A DNA stretch of 27,136 nt from the NCBI GenBank assembly GCA_051306215.1, contig JBPPMU010000059.1:1-27136 (forward strand), read 5' to 3'. The notes beneath the pieces were generated by a model that saw nothing but the letters and a program-made list of their open reading frames with translations, was not told the DNA's origin and ran no database searches. This document shows positions 7,064 to 14,657 of the stretch, piece by piece; positions within the stretch are counted from its first letter, which is position 1; every line of letters begins with the position of its first letter. This DNA is from UBA4720 sp051306215. GTDB lineage: Bacteria; Gemmatimonadota; Gemmatimonadetes; Gemmatimonadales; Gemmatimonadaceae. The translations under genes and the position numbers were made by a program.

Positions 7064-8287
7064 TCAAGCGGGCTCGCCCATCGCGGCGAAAGTCTCGCGG
7101 ATCTGGCCGAGTGCCCACTCGAGGTCCTCGCGGGAAACCACGAGCGGCGGAGCGATCCTCACGACGAAGTCATGTGTCTCCTTGCACAGCAGCCCACGCT
7201 CCATCAGCGCCTCGCAGAAAGGTCGCGCCGGCCCTGTCAACTCGATTCCAACGAGAAGACCCCTTCCGCGCACTTCCTTTATCCCGCTGCTCTCGATTTT
7301 CCCCAGCTCCGCGATGAACCATGCGCCAAGCTCTGCTGATCGCTCTGAGAGGTTTTCTTCACGGATCACGTCGAGCGCCGTCCTCGCCACTGCGCAGCCG
7401 AGCGGATTGCCGCCGTAGGTGCTCCCATGGCTGCCGGGGCTGAAGACGTCCATTATCTCGCGGCGGGCGACGAAAGCAGACACGGGGTAGAAGCCGCCCG
7501 AGAGTGCCTTCCCGAGAATGAATGCGTCGGGCTTCACTGACTCATGGTCACAGGCGAAGGATTTTCCGGTGCGGCCAAGCGCTGTCTGGATCTCGTCAGC
7601 GATGAAGAGAACGTTGTGTTTTTTCGAAAGGGCCGACACGTCGCGAAGATATCCGTCAGGCGGTATGAGGATTCCCGCCTCGCACTGAATCGGCTCGATG
7701 AGAATCGCGCAGGTGTTCGGGGTGATCGCAGCTTCGATCGCGGCGGCATCTCCGAACGGGACTGAAACGAATCCGGGAGTGAACGGCCCGAAGCCGTCCT
7801 GGTAGCTCTTCTCAGACGAGAATCCGACGATCGTTGTCGTGCGGCCGTGGAAGTTGTTGTCGCAGACGATTATCTCCGCCTTGTCGCGCGGGATGTTCTT
7901 CGTTCTGTAGCCCCATCGCCGCGCTGCCTTTATCGCGGTCTCGACCGCTTCGGCGCCGGTGTTCATCGGGAGCACCGAGTCCATGCCGCAGAATTCGGCG
8001 AGCTCCTCGCAAAAGAGCGGAAGCTGGTCGTTGCGGAAAGCCCGCGACGTCAGCGTCACACGCTCGGCCTGCGTTCGCATGGTCTCGAGAATGCGGGGGT
8101 GGCAGTGTCCCTGGTTCACCGCGGAGTATGCGCTCAGGCAGTCGAGGTATCGCTTTCCGTCGACGTCGTAGAGCCAGGGTCCTTCGCCGCGCTCCACGAC
8201 GATGTCGAGCGGGTGGTAATTGTGAGCGCCCCACTTTTCTTCAAGCGCGACGAGTGATTCGGTGTTTTCTCCGACATGTGCGGTCAT
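7064..8287 (-). CDS. rocD: Ornithine--oxo-acid aminotransferase
   Basis: A 407-residue class III PLP-dependent aminotransferase. Visible landmarks are YHPLDIVVERGEG near the N-terminus, NTGAEAVETAIK (109-120), NNFHGRT, the cofactor Asp231 in ADEIQTALGRTG, the PLP lysine Lys260 in LGKALSGGFYPVSA, and GSHGSTYGGNPL. This combination, especially YHPLDIV and the GFYPVSA lysine loop, is characteristic of ornithine aminotransferase, which converts ornithine plus 2-oxoglutarate to glutamate semialdehyde and glutamate in arginine/ornithine breakdown or proline synthesis. Length fits the family (about 400). I chose the ATG at 8287 because GGGGAG lies just upstream; the frame remains open to 8326. The next gene is a histidine kinase on the same strand, possibly reporting amino-acid or stress state. 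Other arginine-degradation genes are not in view. Confidence 0.92.
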   Translation of the reverse strand: MTAHVGENTESLVALEEKWGAHNYHPLDIVVERGEGPWLYDVDGKRYLDCLSAYSAVNQGHCHPRILETMRTQAERVTLTSRAFRNDQLPLFCEELAEFCGMDSVLPMNTGAEAVETAIKAARRWGYRTKNIPRDKAEIIVCDNNFHGRTTTIVGFSSEKSYQDGFGPFTPGFVSVPFGDAAAIEAAITPNTCAILIEPIQCEAGILIPPDGYLRDVSALSKKHNVLFIADEIQTALGRTGKSFACDHESVKPDAFILGKALSGGFYPVSAFVARREIMDVFSPGSHGSTYGGNPLGCAVARTALDVIREENLSERSAELGAWFIAELGKIESSGIKEVRGRGLLVGIELTGPARPFCEALMERGLLCKETHDFVVRIAPPLVVSREDLEWALGQIRETFAAMGEPA

Positions 8288-8449
8288 GCTGCTCCCCGGT
8301 TTGAGTCTTTCTTCAAGATACAGCATTGGGGCGGAGTGCTGGCGTGTTGGGGGCCCGTGGCCTATTCATCTGGCACAAAGGGGGTGAGCCCACTTGAAGG
8401 TCCCGCTCAATCCAGTCGCGACCGCCCCGGGCCATTGCCGGGCAACTCG

Positions 8450-9262
8450 ATGACGGCCCGCGCCATCTTTGCCGCGGGTTTCGTGGCGGTCGTCGTGGCG
8501 CTTCCGGCATCTTCACAGTCCGTCTCAGGCCGCGTGACCGTCGGCGACTCGGGGCTTCCCGCACGCGGCACCGGAATCGTGCTCGTCGACTCGTCGGGCC
8601 GTCCGCGCATGGGCGCTCTCACCGATTCCTCAGGTAACTATCAACTCACTGCGCCGATGCCGGGTACCTACAGGCTGAGGGTCCAGGGCAGCTACGGATT
8701 GTCGAGCTTGATAACGGCGGAGTTCACGATCGGCCGGACCGTCGAACTCGAGCGGAACTTCAAACTTTCGTTGTCGCCGCTTTCACTTGATACAGTCCGT
8801 GTCACTGCTACGCGGGACGTAGCGTCGCCGCCGGGCAATCCGGGGAAATACGACGACTTTCTGCGCCGCCGCAAACTTGGATTCGGTCACTTCATTACGA
8901 GCGCCGACATCGAGAGAGCAGGGATGAACATGACGCACGACCTGCTGCGCGGGATTCCCGGCATGCTGATCTCCCAGTCAGGCACCCGCATCACGTTTCA
9001 GTCGAAGCGGTGTTCCGGAGGGAGCATCCCCGGCATGGATCCGGCGGCGCTTACGGGGGGCCGGGCTGGGCCCGACGAAAAGCAGCAGCCAATGCTGTTC
9101 GTTGACGGATTCCGCGTGCGCGACATAACCAGTCTCAATGACATACATCCCGGGCAGATCGAAGCAATGGAAGTGTTTCAGGGCGCCGCCCAGGTGCCGG
9201 CGGAGGCGAAGGGTGATGCCTGCGCCGCGATCTTCGTCTGGCTTAAGAGCGGTACCCGCTGA
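8450..9262 (+). CDS. Secreted carboxypeptidase-regulatory plus TonB-plug protein without barrel
   Basis: A 270-residue exported protein. The signal peptide is about 1-23 (ending ASSQS). Residues about 24-108 form a carboxypeptidase-regulatory-like beta sandwich (SVSGRVTVGDSGLPARGTGIVL ... TDSSGNYQLTAPMPGTYRLRV). Residues about 115-270 match the plug of TonB-dependent receptors: the VRVTATR TonB-box-like strand, DLLRGIPGML, PMLFVDGFRV, and IEAMEVFQGAAQVPAE. The protein then ends at GTR with no beta barrel, and the following 75 bases contain no continuation, so it looks like a natural stand-alone plug protein and not a frameshift product. Cys188 and Cys258 may pair. The ATG at 8450 begins the signal peptide; there is no strong ribosome binding site. 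Similar proteins are, to my knowledge, common in Gemmatimonadota, with no defined role. Confidence 0.82.
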   Translation: MTARAIFAAGFVAVVVALPASSQSVSGRVTVGDSGLPARGTGIVLVDSSGRPRMGALTDSSGNYQLTAPMPGTYRLRVQGSYGLSSLITAEFTIGRTVELERNFKLSLSPLSLDTVRVTATRDVASPPGNPGKYDDFLRRRKLGFGHFITSADIERAGMNMTHDLLRGIPGMLISQSGTRITFQSKRCSGGSIPGMDPAALTGGRAGPDEKQQPMLFVDGFRVRDITSLNDIHPGQIEAMEVFQGAAQVPAEAKGDACAAIFVWLKSGTR

Positions 9263-9338
9263 TCCCTCAAGGCGGCTGTTGCCGGGCGAGGCCGGGTTAA
9301 TGCAATGGTAATGGCAACGAAGTAAAGGGACGCGACAC

Positions 9339-9515
9339 ATGGACGATGATGTGCGCATGAGTACGCTGCGCAGTGAAATTGGTGCCCGGCTGCGCGCGAT
9401 CTGCAGCAACATGTCGGAGGAAGAATTTGCGGGGCTTGTCGAGGACATCGCACGAACCACCAGGAATTCGGAATTGAGATCTCAGCGGTGGGGACCGCGC
9501 ACCGAACCCAGGTAG
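9339..9515 (+). CDS. Small hypothetical protein, 58 residues
   Basis: This short frame starts with ATG at 9339, with AAAGGGA about eight bases upstream. It encodes MDDDVRMSTLRSEIGARLRA, then an acidic helix (SNMSEEEFAGLVEDIARTTRN) and a basic tail. The sequence looks like a soluble two-helix protein: composition is mixed acidic/basic with regularly spaced Leu, Ile and Val, unlike the Arg/Pro/Ser-rich shadow frames around it. It lies 76 bases downstream of the plug-domain gene on the same strand, so it may be in the same transcript. A second ATG seven codons in is a possible start. I do not recognise a family. Confidence 0.5.
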   Translation: MDDDVRMSTLRSEIGARLRAICSNMSEEEFAGLVEDIARTTRNSELRSQRWGPRTEPR

Positions 9516-9541
9516 CGCCCTGCACGTGGTGATTCAGCCGG

Positions 9542-9613
9542 TCAGGAGACCGCCGCGCGTCCGTGAAACTCCACGCACCAGTCGATGATCTTGCGGGCAA
9601 GCGCATCGCTCAC
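9542..9613 (-). CDS. Possible 23-residue micro-ORF
   Basis: On the minus strand a perfect AAAGGAG at 9623-9629 is followed nine bases later by GTG at 9613 and a 23-codon frame whose second half reads IIDWCVEFHGRAAVS. The frame is closed by TAG shortly upstream. The Trp/Cys/Phe/His-rich end looks unlike random GC-rich sequence. It could be a micro-protein, or the end of a small decayed gene whose beginning lies in another frame (ATG at 9725, about 40 plausible residues, then disordered). I cannot distinguish these and rate both low. Confidence 0.22.
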   Translation of the reverse strand: MSDALARKIIDWCVEFHGRAAVS

Positions 9614-9791
9614 GCTTGTCGACTCCTTTCCGGCAGTCGGCGTCCTCTACAGCCGCGCGGAGCCTGGCAGACAGCTCTGCCTGCGATGCCTGAACAGCGC
9701 TCTCGATCCGCAATCCTTCGGGCATGGCAAAGTCCGCGTCGCGAACACGGCGTTCGCCAGAAGCGCCAGGGTGCTGTCCCTCTCTCAACTG

Positions 9792-9810
9792 CGTAGGGGA
9801 ATACCCTACG
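9792..9810. promoter_or_regulatory. Perfect inverted repeat CGTAGGG-N5-CCCTACG
   Basis: Seven-base perfect arms with a GAATA centre, 82 bases upstream of the nitronate monooxygenase-family gene. There is no T-run on either side, so it is less likely a terminator than a site for a dimeric regulator. The TAGGGG and TACCCTA arms recall LuxR/NarL-type half-sites, but this is only a resemblance. No second copy was seen in the window. Confidence 0.4.
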
Positions 9811-9891
9811 AAATCACCGGTTTGGCCCCGACAGAGGCCATCGGCGGGGTTGGGTAGCCTTCGGGTTGGCCATACAAACTTCGGAGAATAG

Positions 9892-11346
9892 ATGACCTCA
9901 CCCGTCGCCCCGCCCACAATCATCCAGGGCGGGATGGGCGTAGCCGTTTCCAACTGGCAGCTCGCCAGAGCCGTCTCACTTCGCGGACAACTTGGAGTCG
10001 TCTCCGGAACCGCCCTCGACACTGTCCTCATCAGACGCCTTCAGGACGGCGACGCGGGTGGACACATGCGCCGCGCAATGAACGCGTTTCCGATTGCTGG
10101 GGTCGCAGAGTCGGCGCTCGAGAGATTCTTTCTGCCGGAAGGGAGGGCTGAAGGAGAACCTTACCGTCTCCTGCCCATGTACCGGCGAACCGTCAGCAGG
10201 GAGAGAACTCAGCTGACGATGCTCGCGAACTTCGTGGAGGTGTTCCTTGCGAAGGAAGGTCACGAGGGGGTCGTAGGGATAAACCTTCTCACGAAGGTGC
10301 AGATGCCAAACATCGCTTCCCTCTACGGTGCCATGCTTGCCGGCGTCGACTACGTGCTGATGGGGGCGGGAATTCCGCGCGAAATCCCGGGGGTGTTGGA
10401 CGCGCTGTCACGCCATGAGTCGGCGACGATGAGATTCGATGTCGAAGGCGCGCCCTCGACAGATCCGCTCTTTCTCACACTCGAACCCGCCGAGCTCGGC
10501 GCCGACACGAGTGTTCCGCTGAAGCGGCCTGCGTTTCTACCGATCGTTTCCGCAAACTCCCTCGCGGCGACACTCGCGAGAAAAGCGAACGGAGCAGTAC
10601 AGGGATTCATAGTCGAAGGCCCCACCGCGGGCGGACACAACGCGCCGCCACGTGGCGAAATGCGTCTCAACGACACGGGGGAACCGATTTACGGCGAGCG
10701 TGACGCGGTCGACCTCGACAAGCTGAAGGAGCTGGGACTCCCGTTCTGGCTCGCCGGCGGGACCGGCTCTCCCGCGCGCCTCGCGGAAGCGCTCGTATCG
10801 GGGGCGACAGGCATCCAGGTAGGCACTCTCTTCGCGTTCGCGAGGGAATCAGGATTCGATGAGAATCTCAAGCGCGACGTCCTCGAGCATGCGGCCCGCG
10901 GCGAAGTCGAGGTGATAACCGACCCACGCGCTTCACCAACCGGGTATCCGTTCAAGGTCGTGCGCTGGGCGGGCGACGAGACCCGCAACAACGAACGCGC
11001 ACGCAAATGCGACCTCGGATACCTCCGCATCGCGTACAGGCGCGACGATGGGCGTACCGACTATCGCTGCGCCGCCGAGCCCGTCGAGGACTACGTGAGG
11101 AAAGGCGGGAACGAGGCGGACACCGTCGGCCGCCGGTGCCTCTGCAATGCGCTCACGTCGAACATCGGCCAGGCACAGCTGCGGGAAGAATCTCCCGACG
11201 AGCCGCCATTGCTCACCAGCGGGGACGACCTCGCAACGATCGCGGGATTTCTTAAGGGTCGCGACAGGTACACTGCCGATGAGGTGTTGGATTACCTCCT
11301 TGCCGGAGTTCAAACGTCGGAGGCTTCGCCTGCTGTCAGCCTTTAG
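9892..11346 (+). CDS. Nitronate monooxygenase-family FMN oxidoreductase
   Basis: A 484-residue TIM-barrel flavoprotein. IIQGGMGVAVS (10-20) and GIQVGTLFAFA are the FMN-phosphate-binding ends of the 2-nitropropane dioxygenase / nitronate monooxygenase family. GPTAGGHNAPP (243-253) carries His249 at the position of the catalytic histidine. It is about 120 residues longer than classical enzymes; the extra C-terminal part has four cysteines (C373, C393, C416, C418) in a C-x19-C-x22-CxC spacing, which might bind a metal. The long form resembles the PfaD/FabK-like subgroup, so an enoyl-reductase-like or other flavin reaction is possible and nitronate oxidation is not proven. The ATG at 9892 has CGGAG five bases upstream. 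The last dozen codons lie inside the left arm of a long inverted repeat, so the tail may have been replaced. Confidence 0.85.
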   Translation: MTSPVAPPTIIQGGMGVAVSNWQLARAVSLRGQLGVVSGTALDTVLIRRLQDGDAGGHMRRAMNAFPIAGVAESALERFFLPEGRAEGEPYRLLPMYRRTVSRERTQLTMLANFVEVFLAKEGHEGVVGINLLTKVQMPNIASLYGAMLAGVDYVLMGAGIPREIPGVLDALSRHESATMRFDVEGAPSTDPLFLTLEPAELGADTSVPLKRPAFLPIVSANSLAATLARKANGAVQGFIVEGPTAGGHNAPPRGEMRLNDTGEPIYGERDAVDLDKLKELGLPFWLAGGTGSPARLAEALVSGATGIQVGTLFAFARESGFDENLKRDVLEHAARGEVEVITDPRASPTGYPFKVVRWAGDETRNNERARKCDLGYLRIAYRRDDGRTDYRCAAEPVEDYVRKGGNEADTVGRRCLCNALTSNIGQAQLREESPDEPPLLTSGDDLATIAGFLKGRDRYTADEVLDYLLAGVQTSEASPAVSL

Positions 11347-11445
11347 CAACATTGGCGCTTTAGCGGTTAGCAGTTTAAAACGGCTAACAGCTATGAGCTA
11401 ATGTTGCGAACTGCAAACAGCTGGCGAAGCCTCAGACGTTCAAGC
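11309..11445. repeat. Long imperfect inverted repeat spanning the 3' end of the flavoprotein gene
   Basis: Two arms of about 68 bases meet at a palindromic centre near 11377 (GTTAGC, AGTTTAAAAC, GGCTAAC). Outer arm portions match as AACGTCGGAGGCTTCGCC at 11313-11330 against GGCGAAGCCTCAGACGTT at 11423-11440, and inner portions as GCAACATT against AATGTTGC. About three-quarters of positions pair with one small gap. The element occupies the junction of two convergent genes, supplies the last codons and stop of the upstream gene, and ends just before the stop of the minus-strand gene. It may act as a bidirectional terminator, a REP/MITE-like dispersed element, or both. No transposase or second copy is in this window. 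Confidence 0.75.
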
Positions 11446-11453
11446 TCTACTTG

Positions 11454-12197
11454 TCAGCCATCAAACCCATACTTGGCTGGCTCCTTTGCGATTCGCGCTG
11501 CCGCGATCATTTTCGGAACGTAGTCCCGCGTTTCTTTCGGCAGCCTGCTCGCGATCAGGTAGTAATCCTCATCAGTCCCACGCTCGCTTCCGGTTTCCTC
11601 GCGCATGATGCGTCCCACGCGATTCTCGCCGGTGTTGTAAGCTGCAGCTGCCAGGTACCATGAGCCGAACCTATCGTGCAGGTCAGACAGATATGAAAGG
11701 GCAGCATCTGTCGCCTTGTCAGGCTCGTTCCGCTCGTCAACGCGGCTGTTCACCTTGAGGCCATAACGCTGGCCCGTCTCGCTGATGAACTGCCAGAGTC
11801 CACCCGCTGCGGCCGGGGACTTCGCCTTCGGGTTGAATCCCGACTCGATCATCGCGAGGTAGATCAGGTCCTGCGGCATGTCCCTCTCGGCGAGCTTTGT
11901 CGAGATCATCTCATCATAGGTCAGCTTCCTGTCGAGCCAGATCGCAAGCGTCCGCTTGAGAACCGGGCTTGTCGTAAAACGATCGACCCACGAATCGACG
12001 CTCGGATTGTCGACATTCGGAAGATCCCATCCGTCCGCGAACCTCGAGGTGTCCGTGACGACGACTGGAACGATGTGCGCCATCGCACGGTTTACAGGGT
12101 TCGTCTCGGATCCCGCGCGCGGAACGATGTACATCGCGGCTACTGCGGCCATGCCGCCAAGGGCGAGCATTTGCTTGATATCAGGCTTTATTCTCAT
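11454..12197 (-). CDS. Lytic transglycosylase, SLT domain (MltD-like)
   Basis: A 247-residue envelope protein. A hydrophobic signal or anchor spans about 9-28; an SLT (goose-lysozyme-like) domain covers about 105-215. The catalytic glutamate is Glu118 in LAMIESGFNPKAKS, followed by the family motifs AAGGLWQFISETGQRYGL and AAAYNTGENRV. Such enzymes cleave the MurNAc-GlcNAc bond of peptidoglycan with formation of a 1,6-anhydro end, and serve wall remodelling. No LysM domain is present, so it is shorter than E. coli MltD. Two ATGs are possible (12209 and 12197); I chose 12197 because GGAGG lies five bases before it. It converges on the flavoprotein gene through the long inverted repeat. Confidence 0.9.
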   Translation of the reverse strand: MRIKPDIKQMLALGGMAAVAAMYIVPRAGSETNPVNRAMAHIVPVVVTDTSRFADGWDLPNVDNPSVDSWVDRFTTSPVLKRTLAIWLDRKLTYDEMISTKLAERDMPQDLIYLAMIESGFNPKAKSPAAAGGLWQFISETGQRYGLKVNSRVDERNEPDKATDAALSYLSDLHDRFGSWYLAAAAYNTGENRVGRIMREETGSERGTDEDYYLIASRLPKETRDYVPKMIAAARIAKEPAKYGFDG

Positions 12198-12453
12198 CGT
12201 CGCCTCCATGGCGGAATGGTTGAATTGAGCGGTTCTCTGGCCGCTCGATGTAACTATTGAGAATAGCCGGAATGGGGGAGGATTTGACTCTCCGGAGTCA
12301 CCAGCCGCACGGGGGAGTTACGAACTGCACCGGCCCGCAGCCACGGCCGGCTCGGGTGCTCATTTGTCGCTCTAAGTTGTTGGGGTATAGTGTGTTACAC
12401 CGGACTGCGGCAGGGCGTTCCCGACATCATATTTGTGATATAGAGACGTTATG
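12198..12453. other. Intergenic region between two minus-strand genes
   Basis: About 250 bases without a credible gene on either strand. It should contain the transglycosylase promoter (minus strand), but no convincing -35/-10 pair is visible. A short inverted repeat, GACTC-TCCG-GAGTC, lies near 12284-12297. I see no terminator with a T-run for the upstream minus-strand gene's neighbour. Confidence 0.4.
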
Positions 12454-13518
12454 TCACGTCCCGGGCCCCTCCGCCTCGAGCACCCGCCCGCCGTCCTCTA
12501 TGTACCCGATCACATCGGTCTGGGATGTTCTTCGGTCCATCTGGAGCCGGGGCATGCGAAGCAGCCACTCACTTACTATCCACGCCCCCGACGGCATCCG
12601 CCGGAACCTCGTAAAGCCACCGGCATTGAACCTGTCTACCGGGTCGGCGTTCACGTACTCGAACGTTATCTCGCGGAGCTCGGAAGTCTTCTCGTCGATC
12701 CAGAGCGCGCCCTTGATATCAGGCGCCCGGCGGCGTGGAACGGGCTCGAACGCCACCCCCAGCTGTCCCTTCCGGCGACGCTCCCTCACGACCCTGAAGC
12801 AATGAGTCTCGGCGAACGACGACGAGAGCAGAACCCTCTCGTCAGGCCCGTAGAAGTCCCAGCCCGCAAACGTGTTCCCGCGGACGAAGCCATCGCGCGC
12901 AAGGGAAACGGGATCTATAGCCGCGAACGGCCGGTTCCGCCCGGACCTCAGGAATGTCGAGTCCGCCGAGACAACCGACCCGTTGCGGCCGAGCTCTCTC
13001 CGGTATTTGATCGACTGCCCGATGGTCGAGACATCTGCGGCCGTGAGCTCGCTTGCGCGAAGTGCCTTCGAGATCTCTTCCCATGCTGACGAAAGTGTTG
13101 CCTCGTCATCCCTGATGTGTCCGCATTGGCTGCTCGCGCTTACAACCATCGCCTGGAGGACTACGGGAGGGGATTCGACATTCACCACGAATTCCCCGGC
13201 ACGCGGAATCGCGACTGACTCAGTGTAGAATGGTCGATACCCGATCCGCCTGACTCTGACGCGATACTGACCCGCAACGGCATTGAGCGTGACATACCCG
13301 CCACGACCGCTGAGAGACTCGGCGACGACTTTATTCGCCGGGTCGACAAGGGCGACGAGCGCGCCGGGAAGCGGAGTACCTGATTCCGCCTGGACACGCA
13401 CTCTCACCTCCGCATGCCGCTGGGCACCGGCGGCGGCCGGACATGCGGCAATCAGAGCCACGCCAAGAGCGGCTGCTGCCATCAGGTGAAGGCGTCTAAT
13501 GCCGGGCGCTGCCTCCAT
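12454..13518 (-). CDS. Secreted protein with carboxypeptidase-regulatory-like domain
   Basis: A 354-residue exported protein of unknown function. The N-terminus has a basic stretch, a long hydrophobic segment and a probable cleavage at AGAQ (about residue 33). Residues about 36-120 match a carboxypeptidase-regulatory-like domain (TPLPGALVALVDPANKVVAES ... GRGGYVTLNAVAGQYRVRVRRIGYRP). The remaining ~230 residues have the layout of a family frequent in Gemmatimonadota: a Cys after the first domain (SSQC), helical SAWEEISKALRA, DFYGPDERVLLSSSFAETHCFRVV, and a late segment on model-like strands (GALWIDEKTSELREITFEY). Cys in SSQC and THCF may pair. There is no TonB plug. No ribosome binding site is evident, so the start could be a few codons off. 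It is divergent from the DUF4382 lipoprotein gene. Confidence 0.75.
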   Translation of the reverse strand: MEAAPGIRRLHLMAAAALGVALIAACPAAAGAQRHAEVRVRVQAESGTPLPGALVALVDPANKVVAESLSGRGGYVTLNAVAGQYRVRVRRIGYRPFYTESVAIPRAGEFVVNVESPPVVLQAMVVSASSQCGHIRDDEATLSSAWEEISKALRASELTAADVSTIGQSIKYRRELGRNGSVVSADSTFLRSGRNRPFAAIDPVSLARDGFVRGNTFAGWDFYGPDERVLLSSSFAETHCFRVVRERRRKGQLGVAFEPVPRRRAPDIKGALWIDEKTSELREITFEYVNADPVDRFNAGGFTRFRRMPSGAWIVSEWLLRMPRLQMDRRTSQTDVIGYIEDGGRVLEAEGPGT

Positions 13519-13712
13519 TCTGAGAAGTTAGACCAGTGCGCTCTGTCGCGGGAAGTACCGGGCCTCCGCGAGCCGGGGCTCGGTGGCGTAACTGGTCCCT
13601 CATTTGTTCCTAAGTGACTCGCCTGCCCGGGCAGAGACGCCCCTTGTGGCTTGGATTCTGCCCCTTTCACCTCCGACACACCCCTCAGTTCCGGGGGCTT
13701 CAAGGAGGACAA

Positions 13713-14615
13713 ATGCTCACAGTTACAAGACTTAAACTGCTCACCCTGGCGATCGCCGGCGCGGCCGGACTCGCCTGCAGTGATTCGGCGATGACGGGCA
13801 GCGACTCGGGCCAGCTAACGATCCAGCTAACCGACGCGCCGTTCCCATTCAGCGAGGTGAAGAGCGTCGACGTGTTCGTTGTCAGGATTGACGGACGGAT
13901 AGCGGATGCCGATGACGAAGAGGCGGCCGACGACACCGACACCGAGGACTGGATCACCCTTGTCTCGCCGAACACATCGATTGACCTGCTTACCCTGACC
14001 GGCGGCGAAACGGCGAACCTCGGTGTCGTCACGCTGCCCGAAGGTACGTACCGCGGTTTCAGGATGATCATCGATACCGACCAGTCGAGCGTGACGCTCA
14101 ACGACGATTCGCACCCCGAGGTAAAGTGGCCGTCAGCCGGCAGGAACGGAATAAAGATCCGGCTCGATGAGCCCGTCGTGATCGACGACGGCGAGAACGC
14201 CACGATGTTGATCGATTTCGACGTCGGCCGCAGCTTCGTGATGCGGGGCAACTCGATCAGGAACAACGGGCTCCTGTTCAAGCCGGTGATTCACGCGGTG
14301 ACCCAGCAGAGCACGGGTAGCGTCTCAGGATCGGTCCGCGGTGACACCGATACCGGCCCAGCCGTCGCGGGCGCGACAGTCGAGGTCCTGAAGAGCGGAA
14401 CCTCGCTCGATGACACGAACGACAACAACATCGTTGCGACGACGGTAACCGATGCCAGCGGGAACTACACCTTCGCGTTCCTCGCGCCGGGAACTTACGT
14501 GATTCGGGCCACACCTCCCGCGGCTTCTGTCTACGAGCCGGCGCTGCTTGCAGGCGGCGTCACTGTGACCGCGAACAGCTCGCTGACGGACAGGATAATA
14601 GTGGTCCTGCCATAG
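13713..14615 (+). CDS. DUF4382 lipoprotein with C-terminal carboxypeptidase-regulatory/CnaB-like domain
   Basis: A 300-residue exported protein. The signal ends at LACSDS with Cys22, a slightly irregular lipobox, so it is probably a lipoprotein. Residues about 33-195 match DUF4382: GQLTIQLTDAPFPFSEVKSV, TIDLLTL-like STSIDLLTLTGGE, LPEGTYRGFRMIID, then GIKIRLDEPVVI and an FDVGRSF strand. Residues about 200-300 form a beta-sandwich of the carboxypeptidase-regulatory or CnaB type (GSVSGSVRG ... TDASGNYTFAFLAPGTYVIRATPP). An acidic insert at 65-79 (DADDEEAADDTDTED) lies in the DUF4382 part and could bind Ca2+. The ATG at 13713 follows AAGGAGG by four bases. Upstream start codons in the frame are unsupported. 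Function is unknown; a surface or periplasmic binding role is likely. Confidence 0.87.
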   Translation: MLTVTRLKLLTLAIAGAAGLACSDSAMTGSDSGQLTIQLTDAPFPFSEVKSVDVFVVRIDGRIADADDEEAADDTDTEDWITLVSPNTSIDLLTLTGGETANLGVVTLPEGTYRGFRMIIDTDQSSVTLNDDSHPEVKWPSAGRNGIKIRLDEPVVIDDGENATMLIDFDVGRSFVMRGNSIRNNGLLFKPVIHAVTQQSTGSVSGSVRGDTDTGPAVAGATVEVLKSGTSLDDTNDNNIVATTVTDASGNYTFAFLAPGTYVIRATPPAASVYEPALLAGGVTVTANSSLTDRIIVVLP

Positions 14616-14657
14616 GGAGATTGCACTGGCGGTGCAGCCCGTTTACTTCAGCACATC

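Noticed and set aside
8450..9338. Frameshift truncating a TonB receptor
   Set aside because: No barrel-like sequence in any frame after the plug, so the short protein appears to be genuine.
9534..10031. 165-codon open frame on the minus strand
   Set aside because: It crosses the start of the flavoprotein gene and changes composition there. Only the portion beyond the gene looks protein-like, and it is treated as a possible small decayed gene.
12435..12457. Possible CRP-like site, GTGA ... GTCAC
   Set aside because: The half-sites are too far apart and it lies at the 3' end of a minus-strand gene.
12359..13607. Shared string CTCATTTGT at 12359-12367 and 13599-13607
   Set aside because: Only nine bases, at unrelated positions relative to the genes; likely coincidence.
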